Positions 33,334 through 42,167 of a stretch of 64,000 nucleotides of DNA are shown here, in pieces. A program made the position numbers and the translations under genes. Within the stretch, counting starts at the first letter, position 1. Each line of letters begins with the position of its first letter. Source of the stretch: Faecalibacterium duncaniae (lineage in GTDB: Bacteria > Bacillota > Clostridia > Oscillospirales > Ruminococcaceae); NCBI RefSeq assembly GCF_010509575.1, contig NZ_CP048437.1, positions 310,001-374,000 of the forward strand, read 5' to 3'. Under the pieces are notes generated by a model that saw only the letters and a list, made by a program, of their open reading frames with translations, was not told the origin of the DNA and did no database searches.

Positions 33334-33455
33334 AGCCTGTCTCCATCGCTCTGCACAAAAAATTCTTACCCTTATGCTACCACAAAGTTGTGAACGAAAA
33401 AAGCACTCGCTCCCTTATTTTTTCCGTTTTTGCAGAAAAAGCTGTTAAAATCAAA

Positions 33456-33484
33456 AAAGCCCCCGCCGGGCAGGCGGGAGCGAG
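33456..33484 (-). terminator. Terminator of the flavoprotein gene
   Basis: On the minus strand CTCCCGCC / GGCGGGGG is followed by CTTTTTT. It lies just after the gene ending at 33492. Confidence 0.7.
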
Positions 33485-33491
33485 GGGAAAC

Positions 33492-34112
33492 TCAGCGGAT
33501 AAAATTGGTCATGGGGCGGCGGGGATTCTCGGGGTGGGTGATGCCGTTTGCTTTGCCCAGTTCGATGCACTTGAGCAGCCAGGCCATGTTGCGGCCCAGC
33601 TCCCGCATCACGGCGCAGCCCTCTTCATCCTCCAGCACCTGCTCGGGCTTGGAGCCGTGGACCATGGGCCAGTAGGAACCGCTGACCAGCGGCATGTGGA
33701 AGAACTCGGGATACTTCACCAGCTGGTCCAGCGTGGTGGTGGTGCCGGCGCGGCGGGCCGAAGCGCAGATGGCAGCGGGCTTGTAGGCCAGATACTTGCC
33801 GCCCGCGTAGGCCAGACGGTCCATGAAGCTGGTCATGTTGCCGGAGGCGGACGCATAGTGGACAGGTGTGCCGAACACAAAGGCATCGGCGGTCTTGGCC
33901 TTTTCGATGGCCTCGTTGACCACGCCACCGAACACGCAGCCCTTACCGGCGGCACAGCCGCCGCAGCCGATGCAGCCGCCCACCGGCTTTGTGCCGACGT
34001 TCAGGATCTCGGTCTCGATGCCGCTGGCGTTCAGCTCCCCGGCGATCAGGGACAGGGCGGTATAGGTGCAGCCCTTCTCGTGGGGGCTGCCGTTGATGAG
34101 CAGGACTTTCAT
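33492..34112 (-). CDS. Flavodoxin-like NAD(P)H-dependent oxidoreductase
   Basis: This 206-aa protein has the flavodoxin fold: VLLINGSPHEKGCTYTAL forms the FMN phosphate loop, and a following GCIGCGGCAAGKGC cluster of cysteines is typical of the iron-sulfur flavoprotein / multimeric flavodoxin group. TPVHYASASGNM contacts the flavin. The start is ATG 34112, preceded by AGGAGAG. Its role in the cell is not fixed by context. Confidence 0.87.
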   Translation of the reverse strand: MKVLLINGSPHEKGCTYTALSLIAGELNASGIETEILNVGTKPVGGCIGCGGCAAGKGCVFGGVVNEAIEKAKTADAFVFGTPVHYASASGNMTSFMDRLAYAGGKYLAYKPAAICASARRAGTTTTLDQLVKYPEFFHMPLVSGSYWPMVHGSKPEQVLEDEEGCAVMRELGRNMAWLLKCIELGKANGITHPENPRRPMTNFIR

Positions 34113-34308
34113 AAGCAGATACTCTCCTTTTTTGGCAAAACGCGCCGCACATGGGGCGCTTTGCCCTGATTTTAGCACAATTGCACCCTGAGTGCAACGC
34201 GCGCCCTTGACAAAGAGTTGCGTTTTGACGATAATATGGAGATACGAAAACACGAAACAGCTGCTGGCCGGGCAGGGGGCCCGGACAGCGGGAGAAGGAG
34301 GCAGATAC

Positions 34309-34878
34309 ATGCGCGTTATTGCAGGAGAAGCACGGGGCCGCAGGCTGGAAGCCCTGCCCGGCACCGAGATCACCCGCCCGACGATGGATCAGGTCAAGGA
34401 GGCCATGTTCAGCATCGTCCAGTTCGACCTGCCCGGTGCCCGGGTGCTCGACCTCTACGCAGGCAGCGGCCAGCTGGGCATTGAAGCCCTGAGCCGGGGT
34501 GCGGCCCGGTGCGTGTTCCTGGACGAGAACCGGGAGGCCGTGAACATCGTGATGAAGAACTGCAAGAACTGCGGCGTGTTTGACCGCAGCCGGGTCAACA
34601 TCGGCGAGGCGGCACGGTATCTCTCCGCCTGCCATGAGCAGTTCGACATCGTGCTGCTGGACCCGCCCTTCCACACCGGCACGCTGGAAAAGATCCTGCC
34701 CGGCGTGGACAAATGCCTGGCTCCGGGCGGCATCGTGATCTGCGAGAGTGAGACCGGCCTGGTGCTGCCTGCCGAGGTGGGCGGCATGACCCTGAAAAAA
34801 CAGTATAAATACGGCAAAGTCCTGCTGTGGAAGTATGGTAAGCCCCGGCAGAGCACCGGAGAGGGAGATGCGGAATGA
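34309..34878 (+). CDS. rsmD: 16S rRNA (guanine966-N2)-methyltransferase RsmD
   Basis: RsmD methylates G966 of 16S rRNA. At 189 aa, it has the N-terminal MRVIAGEARGRRLEALPG and RPTMDQVKEAMF, the SAM-binding DLYAGSGQLGIEALSRGA, and the catalytic DPPF near residue 122. ATG 34309 follows GAAGGAGG. It overlaps the next gene by four bases. Confidence 0.95.
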   Translation: MRVIAGEARGRRLEALPGTEITRPTMDQVKEAMFSIVQFDLPGARVLDLYAGSGQLGIEALSRGAARCVFLDENREAVNIVMKNCKNCGVFDRSRVNIGEAARYLSACHEQFDIVLLDPPFHTGTLEKILPGVDKCLAPGGIVICESETGLVLPAEVGGMTLKKQYKYGKVLLWKYGKPRQSTGEGDAE

Positions 34879-35336
34879 ACGTAAACGAGCTTTTGGATAC
34901 CATTGAGGATACGCTGGAGGAGAGTGCCGGAATGCCCCTTTCGGGCGGCAAGCGCATCGTGGATGTGGAGCAGATCCGGGACTATCTGGACGAGATCCGC
35001 CAGAACCTGCCTGTGGAGCTGCGGCAGGCCCAGTCCATTGTCAGCGACCGTGCCCAGCTCATCGAATCGGCCAACGCACAGGCGCAGGCCATTGTAAAAA
35101 AGGCCGAGGAGCGCGCCCGTGTGCTGGTGAGCGAGGCTGAAATCGTCAAGGCGGCCCAGCAGCGCGCCGGAGAGATCGTCTCCGCCGCCCAGACCGAAGC
35201 CCGCACTGTCCGCCAGACCGTGACCGACTACTGTGATAATATGCTCAAGACCACGGAAGAGACGATGGCGGAAAACGCCGCACAGGTCAAAAATGTCCGT
35301 GCAAACCTGCGCCAGAGCCCCCGGAAACAGCTCTGA
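34875..35336 (+). CDS. Coiled-coil protein coupled to rsmD
   Basis: This 153-aa protein is mainly one long helix (about residues 45-130), Ala/Glu/Gln-rich with heptads. It lacks an obvious membrane segment and resembles DivIVA/ATP-synthase-b-type stalks. Its ATG overlaps the rsmD stop in an ATGA junction. A comparable small coiled-coil gene next to rsmD is common in related clostridia (recalled), but the function is unknown. A terminator follows. Confidence 0.65.
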   Translation: MNVNELLDTIEDTLEESAGMPLSGGKRIVDVEQIRDYLDEIRQNLPVELRQAQSIVSDRAQLIESANAQAQAIVKKAEERARVLVSEAEIVKAAQQRAGEIVSAAQTEARTVRQTVTDYCDNMLKTTEETMAENAAQVKNVRANLRQSPRKQL

Positions 35337-35371
35337 TGCGGGAATGTGAAATTTCCCGGTGAGAGCTTCCG

Positions 35372-35412
35372 GCCCCTGCAAGCAAAAACGACGGCTTGCA
35401 GGGGCTTTTTTT
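35372..35412 (+). terminator. Terminator after the rsmD pair
   Basis: The GCCCCTGCAAGC / GCTTGCAGGGGC stem is followed by TTTTTTT. Confidence 0.88.
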
Positions 35413-35447
35413 GGTACATTTTGAGAGAAAAAACAAAAGGGAAACTC

Positions 35448-35476
35448 TTGCAATCAGGGGCCTGTTTTGTTACAAT
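35448..35476 (+). promoter_or_regulatory. Promoter of the dcw cluster
   Basis: TTGCAA (35448-35453) and TACAAT (35471-35476) have 17-base spacing. A ~130-base GC-rich leader runs to the rsmH start. Confidence 0.7.
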
Positions 35477-35610
35477 AAAATTGTATCCTCAAGGCTGACC
35501 GGGCCACAAACTCCCGGCAGGCCGCAGGCCGCTTTCCCGGGCAGCAGCTCCGGGCAGAAAAGGGCGGCAGATGCAGGATCTTATCTGAGTTTTGAAAGGA
35601 GGCTGGGAAC

Positions 35611-36579
35611 ATGGACACAGAAAAAACAGCACAGCCCTTTGACCCGGCCTCGTTTGAGCATGTCCCGGTGCTGCTGAACGAGTGCCTGGACGGCCTGAAG
35701 ATCGACCCGGCGGGCACCTATCTGGACGGCACGGCGGGCGGCGCGGGGCACTCCCGCCAGATCGCCCTGCGGCTGAACGGCGAGCAGGGCGGCAGGCTCA
35801 TCTCGCTGGATCAGGACCCCGATGCCGTGCAGACGGCCCGGGCCCGGCTGGCGGGCCTGCCTGCCACCGTGGTGCAGATCAACTTCCGCTATGCCGGACA
35901 AGCTCTGGAGCAGCTGGGCATTGAAACGATCAACGGCGCGCTGCTGGATCTGGGCGTGTCCAGCCATCAGCTGGATGACGCGGCCCGGGGCTTTTCCTAC
36001 CGGGCAGATGCCCCGCTGGACATGCGGATGAGCCAGGAGGGTGAGACGGCCGCCGATCTCGTGAACAGCGAGAGCCGGGAGGAGCTGGCCCGCATCCTGC
36101 GGGATTACGGCGAGGAGCCCTTCGCCTGGCAGATCGCGGGCAGGATCGTGGAAGCCCGGGAAACTGCCCCCATTGAAACGACATTGCAGCTGGCGGATAT
36201 CGTGGCCAGCGCCATGCCCCCGGCGGAGCGCCGGAAGAACAAAAACCCCTCCCGCCGCACCTTCCAGGCACTGCGCATTGCGGTAAACCATGAGCTGGAC
36301 GCACTGGAAGAGGGGCTGGACACCATTTTTGCGCATCTCGCACCGGGTGGAAGACTTTGCGTGATCACCTTCCACTCGCTGGAGGACCGGCTGGTCAAAA
36401 ACAAGTTCCGCCGCTGGTCCACCGCCTGCACCTGTCCGCCGGAGTTCCCGGTGTGCGTCTGCGGCGGCAAGGCCAAGGCAAAGCTGATCACACGCAAACC
36501 CATTGAAGCCAACACGCAGGAGCTGGAAGAGAACCGGCGCAGCCGCTCGGCCCACCTGCGGGTTTTGGAAAAGATCTGA
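35611..36579 (+). CDS. rsmH: 16S rRNA (cytosine1402-N4)-methyltransferase RsmH (MraW)
   Basis: RsmH methylates C1402 in the ribosomal P site. It has 322 aa with HVPVLLNECLDGL, the SAM motif DGTAGGAGHS, LLDLGVSSHQLDDAARGFSYRADAPLDMRM and FHSLEDRLVK, all family hallmarks. It is the first gene of the dcw cluster; no mraZ precedes it, which is unusual for the cluster. AAAGGAGG lies 12 bases upstream. Confidence 0.96.
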   Translation: MDTEKTAQPFDPASFEHVPVLLNECLDGLKIDPAGTYLDGTAGGAGHSRQIALRLNGEQGGRLISLDQDPDAVQTARARLAGLPATVVQINFRYAGQALEQLGIETINGALLDLGVSSHQLDDAARGFSYRADAPLDMRMSQEGETAADLVNSESREELARILRDYGEEPFAWQIAGRIVEARETAPIETTLQLADIVASAMPPAERRKNKNPSRRTFQALRIAVNHELDALEEGLDTIFAHLAPGGRLCVITFHSLEDRLVKNKFRRWSTACTCPPEFPVCVCGGKAKAKLITRKPIEANTQELEENRRSRSAHLRVLEKI

Positions 36580-36617
36580 GGGCGGCAAAGCCCCGGAGAT
36601 GTGAGGAGGAGATCACC

Positions 36618-37106
36618 ATGGGTCAGGCAGCATACGATATGACAGAGGTCCGGCGCAGAAGAGCGCCGCAGGCACAGCCAAAAGTCCCGCTGCGGGTAGA
36701 AAAGGGCGGCAAAAAGCGGCTGAACCCCGTGCGGGCTGCCATGCAGCACGCGCTGCAGCTGGTGGGCGCGGCTTTGCTGGTGGGCTTTGCGGTAAGCCTG
36801 CTGTGGAGCGAGGCACAGCTGGTGGAGCTGAACTCTCAGATCCAGAGCGCCAAGGCAGAGCTTGTGAGCGAGCAGAGCCAGTATACATACTACAACAGTG
36901 CCCTGAACAGCCGCACCAACATCACAAGTGTTGAGGAGACTGCCACACGCCTGGGGCTGATGAAGATCGACCAGAGCCAGATCACCTACATCCGGCTGGA
37001 TGAGGGCAGCGTTCTGGTGCGCAAGGCATCCGCTGTGCGGCAGTGGTCGGATCTGCTCCACGATGGGGCAATGACCATTCTTGCCTCTGTCAGAACGGCA
37101 AAATAA
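36618..37106 (+). CDS. ftsL: FtsL-like division protein
   Basis: This 162-aa bitopic protein has an N-terminal basic cytoplasmic part, one helix (about residues 48-66, LQLVGAALLVGFAVSLLW) and a coiled-coil periplasmic part (VELNSQIQSAKAELVSEQ). The position between rsmH and the PBP gene fits FtsL. It is weakly conserved, as the family always is. A short hairpin terminator follows before the PBP gene. Confidence 0.75.
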   Translation: MGQAAYDMTEVRRRRAPQAQPKVPLRVEKGGKKRLNPVRAAMQHALQLVGAALLVGFAVSLLWSEAQLVELNSQIQSAKAELVSEQSQYTYYNSALNSRTNITSVEETATRLGLMKIDQSQITYIRLDEGSVLVRKASAVRQWSDLLHDGAMTILASVRTAK

Positions 37107-37117
37107 ACCAAACAACG

Positions 37118-37145
37118 AAAAGCGTGCGGCAGCGCACGCTTTTTC
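37118..37145 (+). terminator. Short hairpin between ftsL and the PBP gene
   Basis: The AAAAGCGTGCG / CGCACGCTTTT stem has only a four-base loop. The downstream PBP gene continues the cluster, so it may act as a partial terminator or processing site. Confidence 0.6.
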
Positions 37146-37166
37146 GGTTTTCTTCGGGAGTACGCA

Positions 37167-39722
37167 ATGCAAACACCATCCTCCAATCCCAAAAAGAACA
37201 GCGTCCGCCGCCGCAGTGCGGACCCGCACGCACGGCTCAGTGCCCGGCTGCGTCATATCAGCTTTGGTGCCGCCGTGCTTCTTGTGGTGGTCGCCGCGCT
37301 GACCGTGATCTACAGCCTGTACAAGATCCAGATCCGCGACGGTGCCACCTACCGCCAGTACGCCGCCGAGCAGCAGCTGCTGGACAGCACCATTCAGGCC
37401 ACCCGCGGTGAGATCTACGACACCAGCGGCATCACGCTGGCTTCCACCAGCGTGGTCTGGACCATCTGGGCCGACCCCTCTTACAGCACGGCCCTGTATA
37501 CCACCACTACCGATCAGGACACCAAGGCGGAGACCCGCACCATCGATGAGGCCGCCATGAAGGAGGTCTGCACCCAGATCACCCTGCGCCTGCTTTCGGG
37601 CGACGGCGAGAGTCTGGACAGCGTGGACACCACTTCGGCAGAGTACCAGACCCAGTATCAGGCGGTCTGCGATGCCCTCTCCCAAAACGAAAGCTCCTAT
37701 CAGGTGCTGGCCACCAAGGTCAACAATGCCATCAAGCTCTCCATTGAGGAGTACGTCAAGACCTACAACAAGGCCCACAGCAAGAGCGGAAAATCCGCCG
37801 GTGCGCTGGAAAAGATCCTGGGCAAGCTGGGCCTGGGCCAGGAGGAGAGCGACGACGGCACCCCCACTGTCCGCAAGGGGCGGGTGTCGGTGTCGGCCTC
37901 CAAGGGCTTCCAGCGGGATTACCCCTACGGCCGCTTTGCCGCCGCCGTGCTGGGCTTCTGCAATGCGGATGGTCAGGGCGTGTACGGTCTGGAAAACTCC
38001 TATGAGTCCACGCTGGCCGGTGTGAACGGCCGCACCATCACCCTGCGCAACGCCTACGGCAACGCCATTGCCGATGAAAACGCCACCACCTACGCCGCCA
38101 AGGACGGTTCCAATCTGGTGCTCTCACTGGATGTGAACATTCAGGAGGTAGTGGAGCGCTACCTGAACGAGGCCGTGGCGGCCAACACCGTTGAGAACCG
38201 CGGCTGCGCCATTGTGATGAATGTCAAGACCGGTGCCATCCTTGCCATGGCCTCCAAGCCGGACTTTGACCCCAATGACCCACAGGATTTCAGCGCCAAT
38301 CTGGCCTACCTGACGGAGCAGGTGCAGGCCGAGCCGGAGCTGTACACCATCTACAAAAAAGACGAGAACGGCAACTACCTGCGGGACGAGAACGGCCAGA
38401 AGATCGCGGATGAGGAGGCCGACTACACCGGCACCTACCGGGATATCCAGTGGAAGAACAAGACCATCACCGAGCTGTACTACCCCGGAAGCGTGTTCAA
38501 GGTCATCACCGCCGCCATGGGTGTGGACAGCGGCAAAGCGACCTATTACACCACCCTGAACTGCTCCGGTGCTTACAGCGTGGCAAAGCAGACCTACCAC
38601 TGCGCCGGCAGAAAGTCGCACGGGGCCCAGAATCTGGCCGAGGCCCTGCGCAACAGCTGCAACATCTACTTCATCCAGCTGGGCCAGCGTGTGGGCTCCA
38701 GCCTGTTCTATGATTACTTTGATGCCTTTGGCTTTACCGAGCGCACCGGTGTGGACCTGCCCAATGAGACCAGCTTCATGCAGTATTACAGCAAGAGCCG
38801 TCTGGGCGAGGTGGAGCTGGCCTCCTCCGCCTTTGGTCAGGCCATGGCCGTGACCCCGCTGCAGGTGTGCACTGCCATCTCGGCGGCAGTCAACGGCGGC
38901 TATCTGGTCACCCCTCATGTGGTGGATAAGATCACGGACCAGAACGGCAATGTGGTGCAGGAAATCGGCACCAACACCCGCCGTCAGGTCATCAGCGAGA
39001 GCGCCAGCGAGACCATCCGCCAGATCATGGAGTTTGAGGTGGGCGACGGCACCCAGGGCGGCGGCGGCAACGCCTATGTTGCAGGCTACCGCATCGGCGG
39101 CAAATCCGGCACCTCCGAGCAGCTGAACATGGACCGCCGCGCCGACGGCGACTACAAGAAGGTGGCATCCTTTGCGGCTGTCCTGCCCGCCAACGACCCG
39201 GAGATCCTGGTCTATGTCATGCTGGACGACCCCAACAATGCCCGCACCGACTATTCCTCCATTCTGGCGGCTCCGGTGGTAGGCAACATCATCAGTGAGA
39301 TCGCGCCCTATCTGGGCATCGCCACCGACGGCGTGGACCGCAGCGGCACCACCGTCAAGGTGCCCAACCTGACGGGCAAGGAGTGGAGCAATGCGCAGGT
39401 GCAGCTGAACATCAAGGGCTTGAAGCATCACCTGGCCGAGAGCGAATCCGACCAGACCGCCGCCCTTGTTACCTACCAGTACCCCCGCGCGGGGGCAGAG
39501 GTGCCCTACGGCACCACTGTTTATCTGTATACCGATACCTATGAGGGCAAGCACGCCGAGGTGCCGGACGTGACCGGCAAGAGCGCGGACTTTGCCCGGC
39601 AGATGTTGAACGCCGCAGGGCTCAACTGCACAGTCGAAGGCTCCGGCATGGTCCAGAGCCAGAGTGAGGCACCCGGCTCCAGCGTCCAGCGGGGAACCAT
39701 CGTACATCTGATCTGTGGATAA
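37167..39722 (+). CDS. Class B penicillin-binding protein with two PASTA domains (FtsI/SpoVD type)
   Basis: This 851-aa transpeptidase cross-links peptidoglycan at the septum or spore cortex. It has an N-terminal membrane helix (about 30-52), a PBP dimerisation region, and a transpeptidase domain with S442-xxK445 (YPGSVFKVI), S497-C-N499, and K646-SGT. Two PASTA domains lie at the C-terminus (about 728-790 and 795-851). The PASTA tail marks the FtsI/SpoVD family, and gene order (after ftsL, before murF) fits the main division enzyme. FtsI and SpoVD cannot be told apart here. Confidence 0.93.
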   Translation: MQTPSSNPKKNSVRRRSADPHARLSARLRHISFGAAVLLVVVAALTVIYSLYKIQIRDGATYRQYAAEQQLLDSTIQATRGEIYDTSGITLASTSVVWTIWADPSYSTALYTTTTDQDTKAETRTIDEAAMKEVCTQITLRLLSGDGESLDSVDTTSAEYQTQYQAVCDALSQNESSYQVLATKVNNAIKLSIEEYVKTYNKAHSKSGKSAGALEKILGKLGLGQEESDDGTPTVRKGRVSVSASKGFQRDYPYGRFAAAVLGFCNADGQGVYGLENSYESTLAGVNGRTITLRNAYGNAIADENATTYAAKDGSNLVLSLDVNIQEVVERYLNEAVAANTVENRGCAIVMNVKTGAILAMASKPDFDPNDPQDFSANLAYLTEQVQAEPELYTIYKKDENGNYLRDENGQKIADEEADYTGTYRDIQWKNKTITELYYPGSVFKVITAAMGVDSGKATYYTTLNCSGAYSVAKQTYHCAGRKSHGAQNLAEALRNSCNIYFIQLGQRVGSSLFYDYFDAFGFTERTGVDLPNETSFMQYYSKSRLGEVELASSAFGQAMAVTPLQVCTAISAAVNGGYLVTPHVVDKITDQNGNVVQEIGTNTRRQVISESASETIRQIMEFEVGDGTQGGGGNAYVAGYRIGGKSGTSEQLNMDRRADGDYKKVASFAAVLPANDPEILVYVMLDDPNNARTDYSSILAAPVVGNIISEIAPYLGIATDGVDRSGTTVKVPNLTGKEWSNAQVQLNIKGLKHHLAESESDQTAALVTYQYPRAGAEVPYGTTVYLYTDTYEGKHAEVPDVTGKSADFARQMLNAAGLNCTVEGSGMVQSQSEAPGSSVQRGTIVHLICG

Positions 39723-39736
39723 AGGGGAATGAGAGT

Positions 39737-41101
39737 ATGGAAGCAATTGCAGCAAATATCCTGTTGGAGGGCCTGGCGGTCAACGCGCTGGCCCAGTGCG
39801 AGACCCCGGTCACGCTGGTGACCACCGACAGCCGTGAGGTCTGCCCCGGGTGCATCTTTGTGGCGTTCCCGGGCGAAAAATTCGACGGCCATGATTTTGC
39901 CGCCAAGGCGCTGGAAAACGGCGCGCTCTGCGTGGTGCTGAACCACCCCGTGGAAGGCGTGCCGGAGGAGAAGAGCGTGATCTGCCCGGACAGCTACCAC
40001 GCCATGATGGTGCTGGGTGCCAATTATCGCAGCCAGTTCCACCCAAAAGTGGTGGGCGTGACCGGCAGCGTGGGCAAGACCACCACCAAGCAGATGACCT
40101 ACGCCGCCATTGCAGGCTTTGGCAGTACCATCAAGACCGAGGGCAACCAGAACAATGAGCTGGGCCTGCCCCGCACCATGTTCCGCATCGGCAAAGAGAC
40201 CCAGTACGCTGTGGTGGAGATGGGAATGAGCCACGCCGGGGAGATCGAGCGCCTGAGCAAGTGCGCCCGCCCGGATGTGGGCATCATCACCTGCATCGGG
40301 ATGTCCCACATCGGCAACCTGGGCAGTCAGGAGAACATCTGCAAGGCAAAGCTGGAGATCTGCGCCGGTCTGCCGGAGGGTGCTCCGCTGGTGCTGAACG
40401 GGGACGACCCCTTCCTGCGCAAGGCCGTCCTGCCCGACCATGTCCGTCCGGTCTGGTTCAGCCTGGGCGATGAGAACGCCGATGTCTGTGCCCTGTCCAT
40501 CCAGCAGGATGAAAAGGGCATGAGCTTTGTGCTGGAGGATCACGAGGAGGGGACTTTTCTCGTAAAGATCCCCGCCATGGGCCGTCACAATGTGGCCAAC
40601 GCGCTGGCTGCCTACTGCGCCGCCACCCGTCTGGGGCTGAATGCCCGCCGGGTCATTGCCGGTCTGGCGGACTTTGAGCAGACCGGAATGCGCCAGAAGG
40701 TGGTGCACGCCAGAGGCGTGGATGTCATTGAGGATTGTTACAACGCCAACCCCGACAGCATGAAGGCCGCGCTGGCCATGTTCAGGGAGTATCCCTGCAA
40801 GCGCCGCTTTGCCCTGCTGGGCGATATGCTGGAGCTGGGCGATATCAGCCGCGCCGCCCACGAGGAGGTGGGCCGTCAGGCTGTGGAGAACAAGGTGGAC
40901 TACCTCGTCACCTATGGCGAGCAGGCCAAGCGCATTGCTGTGGTGGCTGCCGCCAAGGGGCTGCCCACCCTCCATGCCGACACCTACGCTCAGGCCGCCG
41001 AGACCCTGCTGGACAAAATGCAGCCCGGCGATGCCCTGCTGGTCAAGGCCAGCCGCGGCATGGCACTGGAAAAAGTGCTGGAGATCTTTTACAAGGAGTA
41101 A
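39737..41101 (+). CDS. murF: UDP-MurNAc-tripeptide--D-Ala-D-Ala ligase
   Basis: MurF adds D-Ala-D-Ala to the muropeptide. It has 454 aa with the ATP loop GVTGSVGKTTTKQ, the lid EGNQNNELGLP, and VEMGMSHAGEI. The glutamate/histidine Mg site and the C-terminal IEDCYNANPDSMKAAL are present. It lies 14 bases after the PBP gene, and the MraY-like gene follows in 9 bases. It is a normal, apparently intact enzyme. Confidence 0.97.
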   Translation: MEAIAANILLEGLAVNALAQCETPVTLVTTDSREVCPGCIFVAFPGEKFDGHDFAAKALENGALCVVLNHPVEGVPEEKSVICPDSYHAMMVLGANYRSQFHPKVVGVTGSVGKTTTKQMTYAAIAGFGSTIKTEGNQNNELGLPRTMFRIGKETQYAVVEMGMSHAGEIERLSKCARPDVGIITCIGMSHIGNLGSQENICKAKLEICAGLPEGAPLVLNGDDPFLRKAVLPDHVRPVWFSLGDENADVCALSIQQDEKGMSFVLEDHEEGTFLVKIPAMGRHNVANALAAYCAATRLGLNARRVIAGLADFEQTGMRQKVVHARGVDVIEDCYNANPDSMKAALAMFREYPCKRRFALLGDMLELGDISRAAHEEVGRQAVENKVDYLVTYGEQAKRIAVVAAAKGLPTLHADTYAQAAETLLDKMQPGDALLVKASRGMALEKVLEIFYKE

Positions 41102-41110
41102 CATCGAGCT

Positions 41111-42154
41111 ATGATTCGTTTCGCCTTGATCGCCGCCTCAACGCTGGGGTTCTTCCTCACGGCGGCGCTCGGGAATCTGATGGTGCCGCTGCTGCGGGCG
41201 TTCCAGGGACGCTGGGATGAGCCCAAGGCCCGGCAGGCACCATCACCCAAGCAGGAAGCGCCGGATGCCGAACCGGAGCGCCCGCCGCAGGCACCCACCA
41301 TGGGCGGGCTCTGCCTGATGGTGGGGGTGTTGGCCGCTGTGGGCGTGGGCTGGACAGCCGCCTGTGTGGCCCAGCCTGAGCTGCTGGGGGCCGAGAGCCT
41401 GTTCTCGGTCCGGCTGCTCACAGCGCTGCTGGGAGCTTTGCTCTTTGGCGGCGTGGGTCTGCTGGAGGATCTGGCCCGCATCCGCAGCCGTTCTGTGCTG
41501 GGCCTGCGGCGGCACACCCGCCTTGGGCTGGAAGCCGCTGCCGGTGCCGTGGTGCTGGTGCTGCTGGGAGCCAAAGGCTGCCTTGCAGCCGGGATCACCC
41601 TGCCGGGTGTGGGCTATGTCGATCTGGGCATTGCCGCCCCGCTGCTGTGGGAAGGGCTGCTGGTCGCACTGGCCGAGTGCGCCCGCGTTGCCGATGGCAT
41701 GGACGGCATCGTCTGCGGCACGTCCTTTGCGGCCATGCTGGGCCTGATGGGGGTGATGACCCTGCTGGGCTGGTTCCCGCTGGGCGTTCTGCCCGCCGCA
41801 CTGGCCGGTTCCCTGATGGCCTTCCTGCTCTGGAACTTCCCGCCCGCAAAGCTGCGGCTGGGCAGCGTGGGCAGCCTGTTTCTGGCCGGGATGCTGGGGT
41901 GCGTGCCCCTGTGCATCGGCTGGCCTGACCTCACCCTGCCGCTGGCCCTGCCCTTCTGGCTGGAGGGCGGCATGGTGGCCCTGCAGATTCTGGTCTGCAA
42001 GGCCAGCCGGGGCCGCAGGCAGCTGTTCCGCTCGGCACCGCTCCACCGCTGGCTGGAGCTGCGGGGCCAGAGCGCGGAACAGATCTTTTATACCTTTTGT
42101 GTCATTGCCATGCTGGGCGTGGCGCTGACCGTTCAGCTGGCAAAAATCAGTTAA
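41111..42154 (+). CDS. MraY-like membrane protein lacking key catalytic residues
   Basis: This 347-aa protein is homologous by position and fold to MraY (the phospho-MurNAc-pentapeptide transferase that makes lipid I). It keeps APTMGG (residues 61-66), about ten helices and a recognisable motif scaffold. But the paired aspartates of GxxDD read Glu119-Asp120 (GLLED), the N-rich motif before ADGMDG (194-199) has no asparagine, the catalytic MGDxGS reads LGSVGS with Ser252, and the HHHFE histidines read HRW (312-314). Each is directly visible in the bases. It is either a highly divergent active MraY or a pseudo-enzyme. murF precedes it and ftsW follows, the canonical dcw place. Confidence 0.8.
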   Translation: MIRFALIAASTLGFFLTAALGNLMVPLLRAFQGRWDEPKARQAPSPKQEAPDAEPERPPQAPTMGGLCLMVGVLAAVGVGWTAACVAQPELLGAESLFSVRLLTALLGALLFGGVGLLEDLARIRSRSVLGLRRHTRLGLEAAAGAVVLVLLGAKGCLAAGITLPGVGYVDLGIAAPLLWEGLLVALAECARVADGMDGIVCGTSFAAMLGLMGVMTLLGWFPLGVLPAALAGSLMAFLLWNFPPAKLRLGSVGSLFLAGMLGCVPLCIGWPDLTLPLALPFWLEGGMVALQILVCKASRGRRQLFRSAPLHRWLELRGQSAEQIFYTFCVIAMLGVALTVQLAKIS

Positions 42155-42167
42155 GGAGGGGTGCAGT

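Noticed and set aside
30913..33393. 826-codon plus-strand frame opposite the GH2 gene
   Set aside because: It is low-complexity Gly/Ala/Val/His sequence without domain motifs; the minus-strand GH2 is clear.
38124..39755. 543-codon minus-strand frame opposite the PBP gene
   Set aside because: It shows no motifs and sits opposite an intact transpeptidase.
41111..42154. Explaining the odd MraY by a frameshift or sequencing error
   Set aside because: The frame is continuous over 347 codons with correct membrane pattern, and changes are isolated substitutions spread over four motifs.
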